A DNA stretch of 64,000 nt. Origin: Cohaesibacter marisflavi (GTDB taxonomy: Bacteria; Pseudomonadota; Alphaproteobacteria; Rhizobiales; Cohaesibacteraceae). Where the stretch lies: NCBI RefSeq assembly GCF_900115225.1, contig NZ_FOVR01000002.1, positions 186,001-250,000 of the forward strand, given 5' to 3'. Below the pieces are notes generated by a model, which had not been told where the DNA came from, did no database searches, and was given only the letters and a program-made list of their open reading frames with translations. This document shows positions 9,046 through 18,250 of this stretch, one piece after another; positions within the stretch are counted from its first letter, which is position 1; every line of letters starts with the position of its first letter. The position numbers were made by a program, and so were the translations under genes.

Positions 9046-9260
9046 GATTATGTCCCTTTCAAAAGTAGAAGATAGAGGGGACATTCCGGGCTTTTATCCG
9101 GGACAACAGGGCGGCCTCATGCCTTTGAGCATTTGCTTTAGGTTATGCTCAACCTGTCGTGCTTCTCACCATAGTGAGCTGACCTTGCCTCAGGCTGACC
9201 AGTCTGTCGAGGCACGACATTTTTTATTCAGCGCTTGCTGGCAGAAGCATGAACAAAAAG
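9046..9260 (-). promoter_or_regulatory. Flagellin upstream/leader region with inverted repeats
   Basis: This stretch holds the flagellin promoter and leader. It contains TTGAGCAT/ATGCTCAA (9125-9132, 9145-9152) and an 8-bp outer repeat TGTCGTGC/GCACGACA (9155-9162, 9212-9219), so it could fold into two hairpins. In Alphaproteobacteria flagellin mRNA is controlled post-transcriptionally by FlbT acting on the 5' leader (established for Caulobacter); whether these hairpins serve that purpose here is inference. Confidence 0.45.
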
Positions 9261-9287
9261 AAAAGCCCCTTCGTTGAAGGGGCTTTT
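9261..9287 (-). terminator. Terminator of the flgF-fliI-flhA-fliR operon
   Basis: Perfect 12-bp inverted repeat, AAAAGCCCCTTC (9261-9272) and GAAGGGGCTTTT (9276-9287), with a 3-nt loop; the minus-strand second arm ends in TTTT. It lies 45 bases past the fliJ-like stop codon and upstream of the flagellin gene. Confidence 0.88.
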
Positions 9288-9331
9288 CAAGGAAAATATG
9301 CAGAGTAGAAAACAATAACAGAGGCTCTTCT

Positions 9332-9730
9332 TCAAGGGTGATCTGCGCGCGGATTGGTAACCATTTCAAGGATTTCCAGGTTATCAGACTTTTCCTGCTC
9401 CTTGCGTTCCTTGTCTTCCACCATGGTTAAAAAGCGTCGCACCGATTCCATGGTCGTGCCATGTTTGCGCAGCTGTTGTTGCAGCACTTCGAGCGCTTGA
9501 TCCAGCTCGGCCCGCTCCTTGGCCACCTTTTTGAGCTGCTTGGCATGGGATGCCATCAGGGCATTGACCAGAATGGGGTCGCCTTCGGCCATCATTTTGA
9601 CCAGGGATGCTTCCTTTTCCCGCAAATGCGTTTTCTGTTGAACGGTCTGCTCAACCGCTCGTTGGGTACTTTGGTGCATTTGTTCCTGGGCGTGGAGAAG
9701 TCTGCGAAGTCGTTCTGTTCTTTTTGACAT
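9332..9730 (-). CDS. FliJ-like coiled-coil flagellar protein
   Basis: 132 residues, highly charged and almost wholly helical. Coiled-coil heptads run through residues 1-50 (RTERLRRLLHAQEQMHQSTQ) and 60-115 (HAKQLKKVAKERAELDQALEVLQQQL). There is no membrane segment or signal peptide. The size, the two-stranded coiled-coil character and the place at the end of the fliI-flhA-fliR operon suggest the FliJ stalk protein of the export ATPase, or a similar small export chaperone. I do not see family-specific residues that prove FliJ. It starts 12 bases after the fliR stop, so it is cotranscribed, and it is followed by a clear terminator. Confidence 0.5.
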   Translation of the reverse strand: MSKRTERLRRLLHAQEQMHQSTQRAVEQTVQQKTHLREKEASLVKMMAEGDPILVNALMASHAKQLKKVAKERAELDQALEVLQQQLRKHGTTMESVRRFLTMVEDKERKEQEKSDNLEILEMVTNPRADHP

Positions 9731-9742
9731 GGTCTCTCTTCT

Positions 9743-10495
9743 TTATCGGCTAAGGGCGAGCGAAAGCGCATCGATAAAAATTCCCACCATTTCGCTGACA
9801 ACAAACATGGTCAGCAGCAGGCCACCCATGAGAATGAATGGCATGGATACGAAATAGACCGGGATCTGCGGTGTAAATTTGTTCAGCAGACCAAGGGAGA
9901 GGTTGGCGAGCACGGCATAAAGCACAAACGGGCTCGAGACGCGCAAAGCCACCAGAAAAGCCTCGGTCAATGTGTCCACAAACTGGATGAGTGAGCCCTG
10001 CACATCAAAGGTCAGTCCCGGAGGAATGACCGAGAAGGAGGACACGAGTCCGGAGATCAGCTGCCAATGCAACCCTGACACAAAGATCATGACGATGGCC
10101 GTCATCGAGATAATATTGACCATCGGGGGCAGGGCATCGTTGGATTCCAGCGGACTACCACCCATGGCGGCAAGGTTCATGAACATGGCTGCATAACTGC
10201 CCATGGTTTCCAGAGCGGTCATGAAAATCCGGCCGATAAAACCGATGGTGATACCGGTCATCAGTTCAGTGGTGATCAGCAGAAACACGCGGTCCAGATT
10301 GGTGTCTGGCAGGCTTTTCATGACAGGGGCGAGCAACAGGGGCGCAAGGCCGATGGAGACGGCGATTGAAATGAACAGTCGCACATTCATGGGAATGCGC
10401 GAGCTGCCAAAGCCGGGCATGACCATCAGGCAACCGCCAATGCGGCACTGGATCAGGAAAACGGCAAGCAATGTTGTGGGTTGTATCCAGGCCAT
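9743..10495 (-). CDS. fliR: Flagellar export gate protein FliR
   Basis: 250 residues with about six hydrophobic helices (for example RLFISIAVSIGLAPLLLAPV and FILMGGLLLTMFVVSEMVGIFI) and the FliR motif FMTALETMGSYAAMFMNLAAMGGSPLESNDALPPM. FliR forms, with FliP and FliQ, the protein-conducting gate inside the MS ring. It follows flhA by 6 bases. In the rhizobial arrangement flhA and fliR are also adjacent. fliP and fliQ are not in this window. The length and topology are normal. Confidence 0.93.
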   Translation of the reverse strand: MAWIQPTTLLAVFLIQCRIGGCLMVMPGFGSSRIPMNVRLFISIAVSIGLAPLLLAPVMKSLPDTNLDRVFLLITTELMTGITIGFIGRIFMTALETMGSYAAMFMNLAAMGGSPLESNDALPPMVNIISMTAIVMIFVSGLHWQLISGLVSSFSVIPPGLTFDVQGSLIQFVDTLTEAFLVALRVSSPFVLYAVLANLSLGLLNKFTPQIPVYFVSMPFILMGGLLLTMFVVSEMVGIFIDALSLALSR

Positions 10496-10501
10496 GGCAG
10501 A

Positions 10502-12595
10502 TCAGGACACGCTTCCGATTGTGATCAGCTCGACGCCGCGGGATACTTCCAGATGCGAGAGCACCGGCAGGGTCGGGAACAGCCGTTCGACGATCATGCG
10601 CACATAGCTGCGGGCTTCAGGCGTGGTCAGCAGGGCATAGCTCTGTTGGTTGGCTGCCTGCTCATGCACGACCTTGGTCAATTGCTGGCCAAACTGTTCA
10701 ACCAGTTGCGGTTCCAGATCGATTTCGATGATATCGCCCTTGGCATCGCGCTTGAGCGCCTCGTGGAAGGCCAGATCCCAGCGGTTGCCCAGCCGGATGA
10801 CACAGAGTTTGCCACCCTTGGCCAGATCGCCACAGATCTGTTGTCCCATGCGCACGCGCACATGTTCGACAACCTCTTCGGAGCGGCGCACATGGGGTGC
10901 GATTTCCGCGATGGCTTCCAGAATGAGATGCAGGTTGCGGATGGAAACCCTCTCGGCCAGCAGCAGTTTGAGCACGGCCTGCAGGCCGGAGAAGCTGATA
11001 TGGGCCGGGCAGATATCGTCGATCAGCTTTTTATATTCCGGATCGAGACGATTGATCAGATGGCGCATATCCTTGTAGGAGAGCAACTGCGGCAGGTTGT
11101 TGCGGATCACTTCGCTCAAGTGCGTCAGAACGATCGTGGTGCTGTCCACCGAGTTGAGACCAATCCGGTCAACCTCGCCCTGATAGGCGCTGGGAACCCA
11201 GATGCCGGGCATGCCGAAGGCTGGTTCGCGGGTCGGTTCGCCGGGCAGGCTCGCGGTCTTGTCCGGACCGGCCAGAACCAATAGCTCGCCCACGCGCAGC
11301 TCATGGCTGGCGATGATCGTGCCGTGAATCTTGATTTCATAGCTTTTGGGTGGCAGTGCTAGGCTGTCCGTCAGATGGATGTCGGGAACGACAAAGCCAT
11401 AATCCTCTGCGAATTTGCGGCGCATCTTGGCCACGCGGTTGGCCAGATCATCGCGAGATGTCAGCATCTGCGCGGTCAGCTGCTTGCCAAGGCAAAGCTC
11501 GATTTCTGCTGTCTTGAGGCTTGGCTTGGCCGACAGGCGATCCTGATCTTCCTTCTTCTTGGTTGCGATCATGGCCCGGCGTGCCTTCTCGGCTTCTTCC
11601 TCAGCCAGACGCTTGGGAATGGAATAGCCGGTGAAGATCATCACACCTGCAAGCGCAGCAAAAGGAAGTACGGGCAGGCCGGGCATGATGGCCAGGATGA
11701 TCATCAGGCTGGCCGCCACAAACAGGGCGCGAGGATATTTGCCAAGCTGCCCCATGACAGCCTTTTCCGCCGAACCGCGCGTGCCGCCCTTGGAGACGAG
11801 CAGACCGGCAGCCAGAGACACGATCAGTGCAGGAATCTGCGAGACGAGCCCGTCACCCACGGACAGTTTTGTAAAGACGTCGGATGCTTCGGCCATCGTC
11901 ATGCCGTGGCGTGTGGCCCCAATGACAATACCGCCGAAAATATTCACGGCCGTAATGATGAGACCGGCAATGGCATCGCCGCGGACGAATTTGGATGCAC
12001 CATCCATGGCGCCGAAAAAGGAGCTTTCCTCTTCCAGCTCACTGCGGCGGGCCTGCGCGGCCTTGTCGTCGATGAGACCGGCATTGAGGTCGGCGTCAAT
12101 GGCCATCTGCTTGCCGGGAATGGCATCAAGCGTAAAGCGGGCGCCAACTTCAGCAATACGGGTCGCGCCTTTGGTGATCACCAGAAAGTTCACAATCACC
12201 AGGATTGTGAAGACGATCAGGCCAATAACGAAATCGCCGCTCATCACAAACTGTGAAAAGCCGTTGATGATATTGCCCGCAGCATCTAGCCCCTTGTGTC
12301 CCTGCGACAGGATCATGCGCGTCGTTGCGATATTGAGCGACAGGCGCAGCATGGTGGCGATCAGCAGAATGGTCGGAAATGAGGAGAATTCCAACGGTTT
12401 CTGAATCCACAGGGCGACCATCAGGATCAGGATGGACAAGGCAATCGACAGGGACAGGCCAATATCGATAAGGATCGGTGGAATGGGCAGAAACAGGATC
12501 GTCAGAATGATAACGATACCGAACGCAAAGCCGACATCCCGACCTTTTTTCTCAGAATTCATTCCAATTGGTGCGACGACTTGGCTGTCGGACAT
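10502..12595 (-). CDS. flhA: Flagellar export apparatus protein FlhA
   Basis: 697 residues, normal for FlhA. The N-terminal half (about 20-320) has eight hydrophobic helices with the family signature [20 protein letters not shown]-like block and [27 protein letters not shown], the conserved FHIPEP loop. The C-terminal half is the cytosolic ring domain that docks chaperone-substrate complexes ([26 protein letters not shown]-type region, [12 protein letters not shown]). FlhA is the central export gate component and couples export to proton flow. It sits between a FliL-like gene (231-base gap) and fliR. Confidence 0.96.
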   Translation of the reverse strand: MSDSQVVAPIGMNSEKKGRDVGFAFGIVIILTILFLPIPPILIDIGLSLSIALSILILMVALWIQKPLEFSSFPTILLIATMLRLSLNIATTRMILSQGHKGLDAAGNIINGFSQFVMSGDFVIGLIVFTILVIVNFLVITKGATRIAEVGARFTLDAIPGKQMAIDADLNAGLIDDKAAQARRSELEEESSFFGAMDGASKFVRGDAIAGLIITAVNIFGGIVIGATRHGMTMAEASDVFTKLSVGDGLVSQIPALIVSLAAGLLVSKGGTRGSAEKAVMGQLGKYPRALFVAASLMIILAIMPGLPVLPFAALAGVMIFTGYSIPKRLAEEEAEKARRAMIATKKKEDQDRLSAKPSLKTAEIELCLGKQLTAQMLTSRDDLANRVAKMRRKFAEDYGFVVPDIHLTDSLALPPKSYEIKIHGTIIASHELRVGELLVLAGPDKTASLPGEPTREPAFGMPGIWVPSAYQGEVDRIGLNSVDSTTIVLTHLSEVIRNNLPQLLSYKDMRHLINRLDPEYKKLIDDICPAHISFSGLQAVLKLLLAERVSIRNLHLILEAIAEIAPHVRRSEEVVEHVRVRMGQQICGDLAKGGKLCVIRLGNRWDLAFHEALKRDAKGDIIEIDLEPQLVEQFGQQLTKVVHEQAANQQSYALLTTPEARSYVRMIVERLFPTLPVLSHLEVSRGVELITIGSVS

Positions 12596-12826
12596 GTCGC
12601 TCTCCGTTGTTCGTTGCGTGCGTTCTAAGATGCATAGGCAAGCTTGCGTCGGGCTTGTTCCCCAGCCTGCTGTGTCTCACCCATTGCGCCAATGCCGCAG
12701 AAAACGGCGCAAAAGCGGGCATGCACTGGCTTGAGAGCCGGCACATGATGTGTGCAGCCGCTGCCAGTGAGCCGTTTATGCGTGAGATGTGTGAGAGAGT
12801 ATGTGTCTGAGCCGGAAGTGCCGGGC

Positions 12827-13291
12827 TCAGCTTTTGTTGATGGAGGAGTCCGGGAAGAAGCTGAACTCCTCGACCAGTATGTCATGCACCAGCTTGGCTT
12901 GCATGCGCTGGTTGACGCTGTCCTTGATATGGGTGGTCAGCTTGTCGATGTCATAGGCCTTGAGGTCGTCAAAATCGATGGATGTGTCATTGAAAATGGT
13001 GCGGAAGGCCTCATCAACAATGAAGGGGTTGGGTGGAATCGCCAGCTCCCTCAGGGTCGTGGAATCGATGGTGTAGACAAATTGCGCCACGATATAGCCC
13101 CGTACCTTGCCATCCGTGATCATGGGCACGCTGATCGCACGCGTTTTTTCAAAATCCATGCCTTCCTGTAGCGGAATGCCGGACAGTTCGGCAAAACTCT
13201 TGTTGTTCATCCAATGGCCGGAAACATAGGCCGACAGGGTGGATACAGCACCGATCCAGATGGCGAGCAGGGCGTAGCGCATTGCTTTCAA
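12827..13291 (-). CDS. FliL-like membrane-anchored flagellar protein (tentative)
   Basis: 154 residues with one N-terminal membrane helix (ALLAIWIGAVSTLSAYVSG) and a periplasmic body. The body contains ISVPMITDGKVRGYIVAQFVYTI, then a long helix and the terminal KLVHDILVEEFSFFP, which resembles the FliL pattern of a beta-strand followed by an amphipathic helix and a closing hydrophobic strand. FliL surrounds the stator and supports torque. Only fold-level similarity is visible to me, so a cluster-specific family of unknown function remains possible. It is transcribed leftward directly after the gene at 13292-13756 (no gap) and precedes flhA. Confidence 0.4.
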   Translation of the reverse strand: MKAMRYALLAIWIGAVSTLSAYVSGHWMNNKSFAELSGIPLQEGMDFEKTRAISVPMITDGKVRGYIVAQFVYTIDSTTLRELAIPPNPFIVDEAFRTIFNDTSIDFDDLKAYDIDKLTTHIKDSVNQRMQAKLVHDILVEEFSFFPDSSINKS

Positions 13292-13756
13292 TCACTCCGT
13301 AGGTTGAGCACCATAGGTGCCATCAGATTCCGCTGCCAACATGGCCTTCGACAGGACTTCGGTGATTTCGCGTACCGCTTCGAGATGCTTCTGCAAAACC
13401 TTCTGGTTTTCGTCCAGCAATTTGCGCAGGACCAGCAACTCGGAGGTGACCGAAGAGGAAAGTGTCTTCACATTCACCATTTCGGTCAGTCGGCTCAATT
13501 CGAGCAAAATGCGTGATTTCTCATCGCTATGCGCCCGCAGATCGACATTTTTCTCTTCGCGTAACGCCTTGGTTTCCCTGGAGACGGCCCGGATGGCGCG
13601 TTGGACGCATTCCAGAATGCGTTCCTCGCTCTCGGACAACGACATCAGTGGAGTTTGGACACCGTCGGTGGCACCCTCGGGAACGACTGCCAGATCAACA
13701 CTCTGACCGGTGTTTTCTTGTATGGATGTTTGCATGTCAGACTCTGTTTCATTCAT
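13292..13756 (-). CDS. Helical flagellar-cluster protein, possible FlgN-type chaperone
   Basis: 154 residues from the ATG at 13756; a TTG at 13774 or a second ATG at 13735 are also possible, and none has a strong ribosome-binding site. The body (about 40-145) is helical and charged: SEERILECVQRAIRAVSRETKALRE, then SSSVTSELLVLRKLLDENQKVLQKHLEAVREI. Its size, its helical hairpin character and its place beside the rod-binding gene resemble FlgN-type export chaperones, but I cannot confirm the family. It could equally be a rhizobial-type cluster protein without a known role. A much clearer flgN lies at 61205-61690 in the second flagellar set. Confidence 0.35.
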   Translation of the reverse strand: MNETESDMQTSIQENTGQSVDLAVVPEGATDGVQTPLMSLSESEERILECVQRAIRAVSRETKALREEKNVDLRAHSDEKSRILLELSRLTEMVNVKTLSSSVTSELLVLRKLLDENQKVLQKHLEAVREITEVLSKAMLAAESDGTYGAQPTE

Positions 13757-13770
13757 GAATAGGGGGAAGA

Positions 13771-14235
13771 TCAAGCTTGCTCTGGCAGATCGAAATAGGA
13801 TGCCAGATCAAGTTTATCGCTTTTGGCCATTTGGTTGCTGACCTGTTCGGACAGCATCGAGCGCCACATGTCGCCAGAAAGGCCTTCGCCATAGATGCCC
13901 TCGGTGTCACGGGGCAACATGGTCTCCAGCATTTCGTGCAGCATCAGCGCCACGAATTTCTCACTGACTGGATCCTTTTCCTTTGCAATGCCCTTGCTAT
14001 AGCGCGAGATGCCTGCATCAGAGAGCACTGCAGGTTTGGCAACGCTCGCATACTGCTTTTCAAAGCTGGCTGGCTCGGTGCCGCTCCCTAGGTCGGGAAC
14101 GGCACCGGTGGCACTGGCCACCTGCATCGCGGAGCGTGAGGCCGAGCCCAGGCGTTGTGCTGCCATCTGTCGCTCGACCGGATCTGCCGCGTTGACGACG
14201 TCCAGCACCAGATCTGAAGGGATTGAAATAGCCAT
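13771..14235 (-). CDS. Rod-binding protein (FlgJ N-terminal domain / CheL-like)
   Basis: 154 residues. The C-terminal half (about 88-150) is the rod-binding domain: EKFVALMLHEMLETMLPRD, then GLSGDMWRSMLSEQVSNQMA, matching the pattern in FlgJ and in the stand-alone alphaproteobacterial CheL. There is no muramidase domain. Such single-domain proteins cap the growing rod, and the wall-cutting activity comes from a separate enzyme, here probably the transglycosylase at 573-1169. It lies 106 bases downstream of fliI in the same direction. Confidence 0.8.
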   Translation of the reverse strand: MAISIPSDLVLDVVNAADPVERQMAAQRLGSASRSAMQVASATGAVPDLGSGTEPASFEKQYASVAKPAVLSDAGISRYSKGIAKEKDPVSEKFVALMLHEMLETMLPRDTEGIYGEGLSGDMWRSMLSEQVSNQMAKSDKLDLASYFDLPEQA

Positions 14236-14341
14236 CGGTTATCCTCGGATCAGTCCTCATTGATTAAAGACAGGGTCAGCCTAGGCCGTCGGGCTTGCTT
14301 GAAGCTTGCCACTCTTTTGCAAGGCACTAGTATCGAATGCC

Positions 14342-15760
14342 CTATCCCTTCTTTTTCTCCTGCGCCATCAGTGCATCGGAAAGCGCGCGGAACGGGTCCG
14401 TGCGTGTATCTCCCAACTCAAAGGGCGTCTGGCAAAGAATGTCATAGATGCGCGGCACCAGCTCCATGGCGTGATCCAGCTCGGGGTCGCTGCCCTTTGT
14501 ATAGCCACCAAGCAGCCGCAGATCCCGGGTTTCTTCATAACGGGCAATCATGCCCTTGAGCTTCATGATCAGCGAGGTTTCGTTGGGGGCCCACGCCTTG
14601 TTGGCCATACGCGAAACCGAGGTCAACAGATTGATCGCCGGATAGCGTCCCTGATCAGCGATGGAGCGATCCAGCACGATATGTCCGTCCAGAATGCCAC
14701 GTATGGAATCAGAGACCGGATCATTGTGATCATCGCCATCGACCAGAACCGCAAATATACCGGTGATCGCGCCGCAGGGTTGATCCTTGTCCTTGGGGGC
14801 AGGGCCGGGGCCAGCGCGTTCCAGCAGGTGGGGCAGATCGGAAAAAACGCTCGGGGCAAAGCCGCGGGCCACCGCAGGCTCCCCTGAGGCCATGGCAACA
14901 TCGCGCGAAGCCAGTGCAAAACGGGTGGCCGAGTCCATGATCATCAGGACCGATTTGCCCTTGTCGCGGAAATATTCAGCCAGTGCCATCGCTGTTTTCG
15001 GAGCCTGACGGCGCATCATGGCGCTTTCATCACCCGTGGCGACCACCACGATGGAATGCTCCAGACTGTCGCCCAGTGTCTCGGAGATGAATTCGCGTAC
15101 TTCGCGTCCGCGTTCCCCGACTAGGGCAACAATCACGATGTCAAATTCCAATGCACGGGCCAGCATGGCCAACAGAGTGGATTTGCCCACGCCAGAGCCT
15201 GCAAAAACGCCGATGCGCTGCCCCACGCACAGAGGCGTAAACAAGTCGATAGCGCGCACGCCGGTGCGGACGGGTTTGCTGATAAGGCCGCGTTCCATGG
15301 CGGAAGGCGGGTCGTTTTCCAGTAGCACGCTTTGCCGACCGGGCGTCAGCATGCCCTTGCCATCAATCGGGCGACCCAGAGCATCGATAACGCGTCCCTT
15401 CCAGCTGTCATCAGGACAGAACTGGATCGGCCCCATGCGATAAACGCGGGTGCCTATGCCGACATCAAGATGACGGCTGAAGGGCTTGGCATAGACCTTG
15501 CCCTGATCGATCCGGATGACCTCGGCGCGCGCTGGCCCGCGCCCAAAAGGGCGCAACACATCCAGTTCGACGCAGTCTCCGATATGGGCATGTTTTTCCA
15601 GCCCACTGATTCCATAATAGCCCGGTGTGATTTGTGTCACTGAGCCGCATATTCTGAGAGTCTGATGCTCTTCCTGCAAGAGCCGGACAACGCCTTGAAG
15701 ACGATCCAGTTTATTGGCCTGGTCTCGGCGCTGAGCGGTTGCTTTTCTTCCTTGCGACAT
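14342..15760 (-). CDS. fliI: Flagellum-specific export ATPase FliI
   Basis: 472 residues from the ATG at 15760; a GTG four codons earlier is possible but its ribosome-binding site is poorly spaced. The Walker A motif GSGVGKST is at residues 188-195, Walker B is in VLMIMDSATRFA, and the conserved AGSGVGKS...GERGREV and PCGAITGIFAVLVDGDDHNDPVSD blocks identify FliI among F-type ATPase relatives. FliI works on the cytoplasmic side, releasing chaperones and loading substrates into the FlhA/FlhB gate. It is preceded by an unknown gene and followed by the rod-binding gene, an order like that of rhizobia where flgF and fliI are neighbours. Confidence 0.95.
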   Translation of the reverse strand: MSQGRKATAQRRDQANKLDRLQGVVRLLQEEHQTLRICGSVTQITPGYYGISGLEKHAHIGDCVELDVLRPFGRGPARAEVIRIDQGKVYAKPFSRHLDVGIGTRVYRMGPIQFCPDDSWKGRVIDALGRPIDGKGMLTPGRQSVLLENDPPSAMERGLISKPVRTGVRAIDLFTPLCVGQRIGVFAGSGVGKSTLLAMLARALEFDIVIVALVGERGREVREFISETLGDSLEHSIVVVATGDESAMMRRQAPKTAMALAEYFRDKGKSVLMIMDSATRFALASRDVAMASGEPAVARGFAPSVFSDLPHLLERAGPGPAPKDKDQPCGAITGIFAVLVDGDDHNDPVSDSIRGILDGHIVLDRSIADQGRYPAINLLTSVSRMANKAWAPNETSLIMKLKGMIARYEETRDLRLLGGYTKGSDPELDHAMELVPRIYDILCQTPFELGDTRTDPFRALSDALMAQEKKKG

Positions 15761-15776
15761 AGTCTTTGACACCTTG

Positions 15777-16403
15777 TCAGTCCTGTTCGGACGTCATCTG
15801 TAGATAACGCGTTTGCATTTGAGCAAGCGTATCCAGGGGTATTTTGTTGGCAGGATGTGCCGCCAGCCCTGTAATCTGGGGCAATATTGTCGGATCTGAT
15901 TGCGCTGCGCTTTCTTCTGTAGCGCTGCTCTGACCCGTTCTTTCGCTGTCTCCGACCAGATCGATCGGTCCTGCGGGATCAACATCCAGATTGGCAAGAT
16001 AGCGGCTAAGATCGAGCGGCCCATCCGTTTGCTGCCCTAGGGTATTCTGCACTGGCACATCCTGCGCAGAGGCAAGCTGTGTCTGCATGTTCGATGCATG
16101 CAATGGCGGTCTGGCAAGCGCATCTGAAAGCTGTGCGTTCGCTTGTCCTGCTTGGGAAGGCGCGCTTTCAAATGACGAAAAGAGCGACGAGATGACCGAG
16201 AAGAAGTCCCCCACGAGAGGAATGGATTCAAGTGAGAAGCCCTCGTGAACCAGCCCTGTAGTCTCGGATTGGCCAACGCCATCAGGGGCCCTCGATGAGG
16301 AAATGGTAAAGACAGCGCTCTGACGTTGAGGCAAAGCCCTGGTTGACAGATCGTTCGGCCTGAGGGCGTCGAGCGCTGCGCTTGATAGATCCTGTGTGGT
16401 CAT
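15777..16403 (-). CDS. Unknown protein between flgF and fliI
   Basis: 208 residues. I recognise no family. It is rich in Ser, Gln, Asp and Pro, with no signal peptide. One hydrophobic stretch, LESIPLVGDFFSVISSLFSSF, near residues 58-78 could be an amphipathic or membrane-touching helix. The C-terminal end (HPANKIPLDTLAQMQTRYLQMTSEQD) looks helical. The start overlaps the flgF stop by 4 bases (ATGA type) and fliI begins 17 bases later, so it belongs to the operon and is very likely translated. The composition is like that of secreted flagellar regulators or rod/hook accessory proteins, but no function can be assigned. Confidence 0.6.
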   Translation of the reverse strand: MTTQDLSSAALDALRPNDLSTRALPQRQSAVFTISSSRAPDGVGQSETTGLVHEGFSLESIPLVGDFFSVISSLFSSFESAPSQAGQANAQLSDALARPPLHASNMQTQLASAQDVPVQNTLGQQTDGPLDLSRYLANLDVDPAGPIDLVGDSERTGQSSATEESAAQSDPTILPQITGLAAHPANKIPLDTLAQMQTRYLQMTSEQD

Positions 16404-17125
16404 GAGGTTTCCCCAAGATCACGCACGGCCTGCCGCTGGGAATCTTCCGCCGTTTCCATTACTTTTTCCGCGCTTTCAAAGGCGCGGCTGATCATGATCA
16501 GTTTCGTCATTTCTGTCATTGGATTGACGTTTGATCCCTCGACATAGCCCTGCATGACCCGTGCCTTGGACGAATCCTGAAGCGGGAAGGCGACACCTTC
16601 AGGCACAACCGCCGAGCCGCCATAGCGTTTGAGCGAATCTTCCTCGTTGATCTCATAGAGGCCGATGCTGTCGATGGTCTGGCCATTCTGGACGATCTCT
16701 CCATCAGCCTGCACCACGATGCGCCCACCCTGCGGATCAATCTGGATGGTTGAGCCACTGGATGAAAGCACAGGCTCTCCATTGACGGTCGTGAGGCGTC
16801 CCGATGAATCCATCTGCAGGCGTCCATCGCGCGTATAGGCCACTTCGGTGCCGCGCTGGAATGAAAACCATGCGTCGCCGTCTATTGCCAGATCAAGAGG
16901 GTTTCCCGTCTGGGAAATGGCCCCCTTGGCGCGCGAAATATGGGTGTTGCCCATGGAAACAAAACTGACCGACTCGCTCCCGGAATTGGCCAGAACCTCG
17001 GAGAAATTGATCGACTCGCCGCGATAGCCCGCCGTGTTGATATTGGCGACATTGCGCGCCACAGATTCCATTCTGTTGCTGAGTGCAATCTGCGAGGAGA
17101 GAGAAACATAGTTGGATGTTGGCAT
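16400..17125 (-). CDS. flgF: Flagellar proximal rod protein FlgF
   Basis: 241 residues, the normal size. The N-terminal rod domain is MPTSNYVSLSSQIALSNRMESVARNVANINTAGYRG, with NINTAGYRGE as the family motif near residues 28-37. The body carries LDLAIDGDAWFSFQRG and YTRDGRLQMDSSGRL, and the C-terminal helix has GYVEGSNVNPMTEMTKLI, the signature of FlgF/FlgG. These features separate it from FlgE, which is larger. It overlaps the DUF1217-type gene by one base and the unknown gene at 15777-16403 by four, so it is tightly coupled on both sides. Confidence 0.92.
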   Translation of the reverse strand: MPTSNYVSLSSQIALSNRMESVARNVANINTAGYRGESINFSEVLANSGSESVSFVSMGNTHISRAKGAISQTGNPLDLAIDGDAWFSFQRGTEVAYTRDGRLQMDSSGRLTTVNGEPVLSSSGSTIQIDPQGGRIVVQADGEIVQNGQTIDSIGLYEINEEDSLKRYGGSAVVPEGVAFPLQDSSKARVMQGYVEGSNVNPMTEMTKLIMISRAFESAEKVMETAEDSQRQAVRDLGETS

Positions 17126-17910
17126 CAGATGCCTCCCAGTTGAAGGCCCTGAAGGGACATTAGAAGATCTTCGTCCATTCCGACGATCGAGTTGCCACTT
17201 GAAATGAGAACATTCGGGGCTGCTGTCGATGTGGTGTCATGGTTCAGATCGTAGAGAATGGAAAAACGCTGCACCAGTTCTTCGACATAGTCGGGATCAG
17301 ACATCTTGTCGATATCGATCCGGTCCGAGATTGTCTCCGAGAGCCAGTCGATATCAGCGCCTGCGGCTTCCTCAGGAATGCCTGCGATTGTGCGCGCGAC
17401 TTCCGCTAGAGCCTTGTCGCCGAGAAACTCCATGGGGGAGGTGATGGTTGCGGCTTTCTTCTGGAAATAGAGAGCCAGCTGAACACCGGTATTTTCCTGC
17501 CCTTCCCGGGTTTCCAGGGTCTGTTCGAGATATTTGTCAACGACCCCTTGCTGTGTCTTTTCAAAGGAGGTTGTCGAATCCCCGTGGCTGGCGAAATTGA
17601 AAACCGTCGCGAATTCCTTGAAACGCTGGTCTGTCAGCTGATTGGCAAAGGACTTGCTGCTGCTGATGCCTTCTTCCAGTACCTTGCGCATGTAGGCCTT
17701 GGCGTAGATCATGTCCTCCAGCCCGAAGGCCTTCATGGCGTAGCTGTAGATTTCGTAATCGCCAAGAAAGTCATCGATGGATTTGATATCGCGGATTTTC
17801 TCAAGATAATTTTCGGTTTCCCGGCTTACCTGTCCATCCTTGCTGAGCGTATCGATGGTCTTCTCGTAATCCCGGTTGAGCATGGATACGCGCATGTAGG
17901 TATCAGTCAT
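17125..17910 (-). CDS. DUF1217-family flagellar-cluster protein
   Basis: 261 residues, first gene of the long leftward operon. The sequence begins MTDTYMRVSMLNRDYEKTIDTLSKDGQVSRETENYL and has a series of short motifs (SIDDFLGDYEIYSYAMKAFGLEDMIYAKAYMRKVLEEG, then FKEFATVFNFASHGDSTTS, then YLEQTLETREGQENTGVQLALYF) that I associate with the DUF1217 family found beside flgF in rhizobial flagellar clusters. No enzymatic motif or membrane segment is visible. The function is unknown. The repeated pattern of a Tyr-rich helix followed by Phe-rich segments suggests a tandem arrangement inside the protein. The ORF is unquestionably coding, given the tight one-base overlap with flgF. Confidence 0.75.
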   Translation of the reverse strand: MTDTYMRVSMLNRDYEKTIDTLSKDGQVSRETENYLEKIRDIKSIDDFLGDYEIYSYAMKAFGLEDMIYAKAYMRKVLEEGISSSKSFANQLTDQRFKEFATVFNFASHGDSTTSFEKTQQGVVDKYLEQTLETREGQENTGVQLALYFQKKAATITSPMEFLGDKALAEVARTIAGIPEEAAGADIDWLSETISDRIDIDKMSDPDYVEELVQRFSILYDLNHDTTSTAAPNVLISSGNSIVGMDEDLLMSLQGLQLGGI

Positions 17911-18250
17911 GGCTATAACTCCGTTTCAGATAAGCCGATCATGATGCTCCCAACTTGCCCCAAGCTGACGTCATCACACTTTTCATCGGCAAACGGATGT
18001 CTGTTTGGTAGCGCATAGCCCGTTTGTCTCTGATGGATACATATAGTGCCTGAGCGGCCAAGAAGAGCTGGTCGGGCATCTATCTTGTGTCAGTCCATGG
18101 GGCTGTTTTTGCGGATAACCGGTTGGAAACAGCGTGAAAAGCGCAGCCAAATCAGCCCGGCAACGCCTTTTCCTTGCGTCAGGTCAGGTTCGCGCAAGAC
18201 AGCAAATCTAGGTTGGTCCCAACGAAAAGTCTAAATCGGGAGAGCCGATC
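17911..18250. promoter_or_regulatory. Divergent promoter region between the DUF1217/flgF and motA operons
   Basis: 340 bases without an ORF of coding character. Both flanking operons start here in opposite directions, so two promoters must lie within it. I see a short palindrome TGACGTCA at 17966-17973 and no clear sigma-54 (GG-N10-GC) or CGCCYG-N16/17-CGTT element. The ribosome-binding site for motA is GGGAG just before 18251. Confidence 0.45.

Noticed and set aside
12807-12830. Hairpin CTGAGCC...GGCTCAG at the end of the FliL-like gene
   Set aside because: It overlaps the coding region and has no T run in the transcribed direction, so it is not called a terminator.
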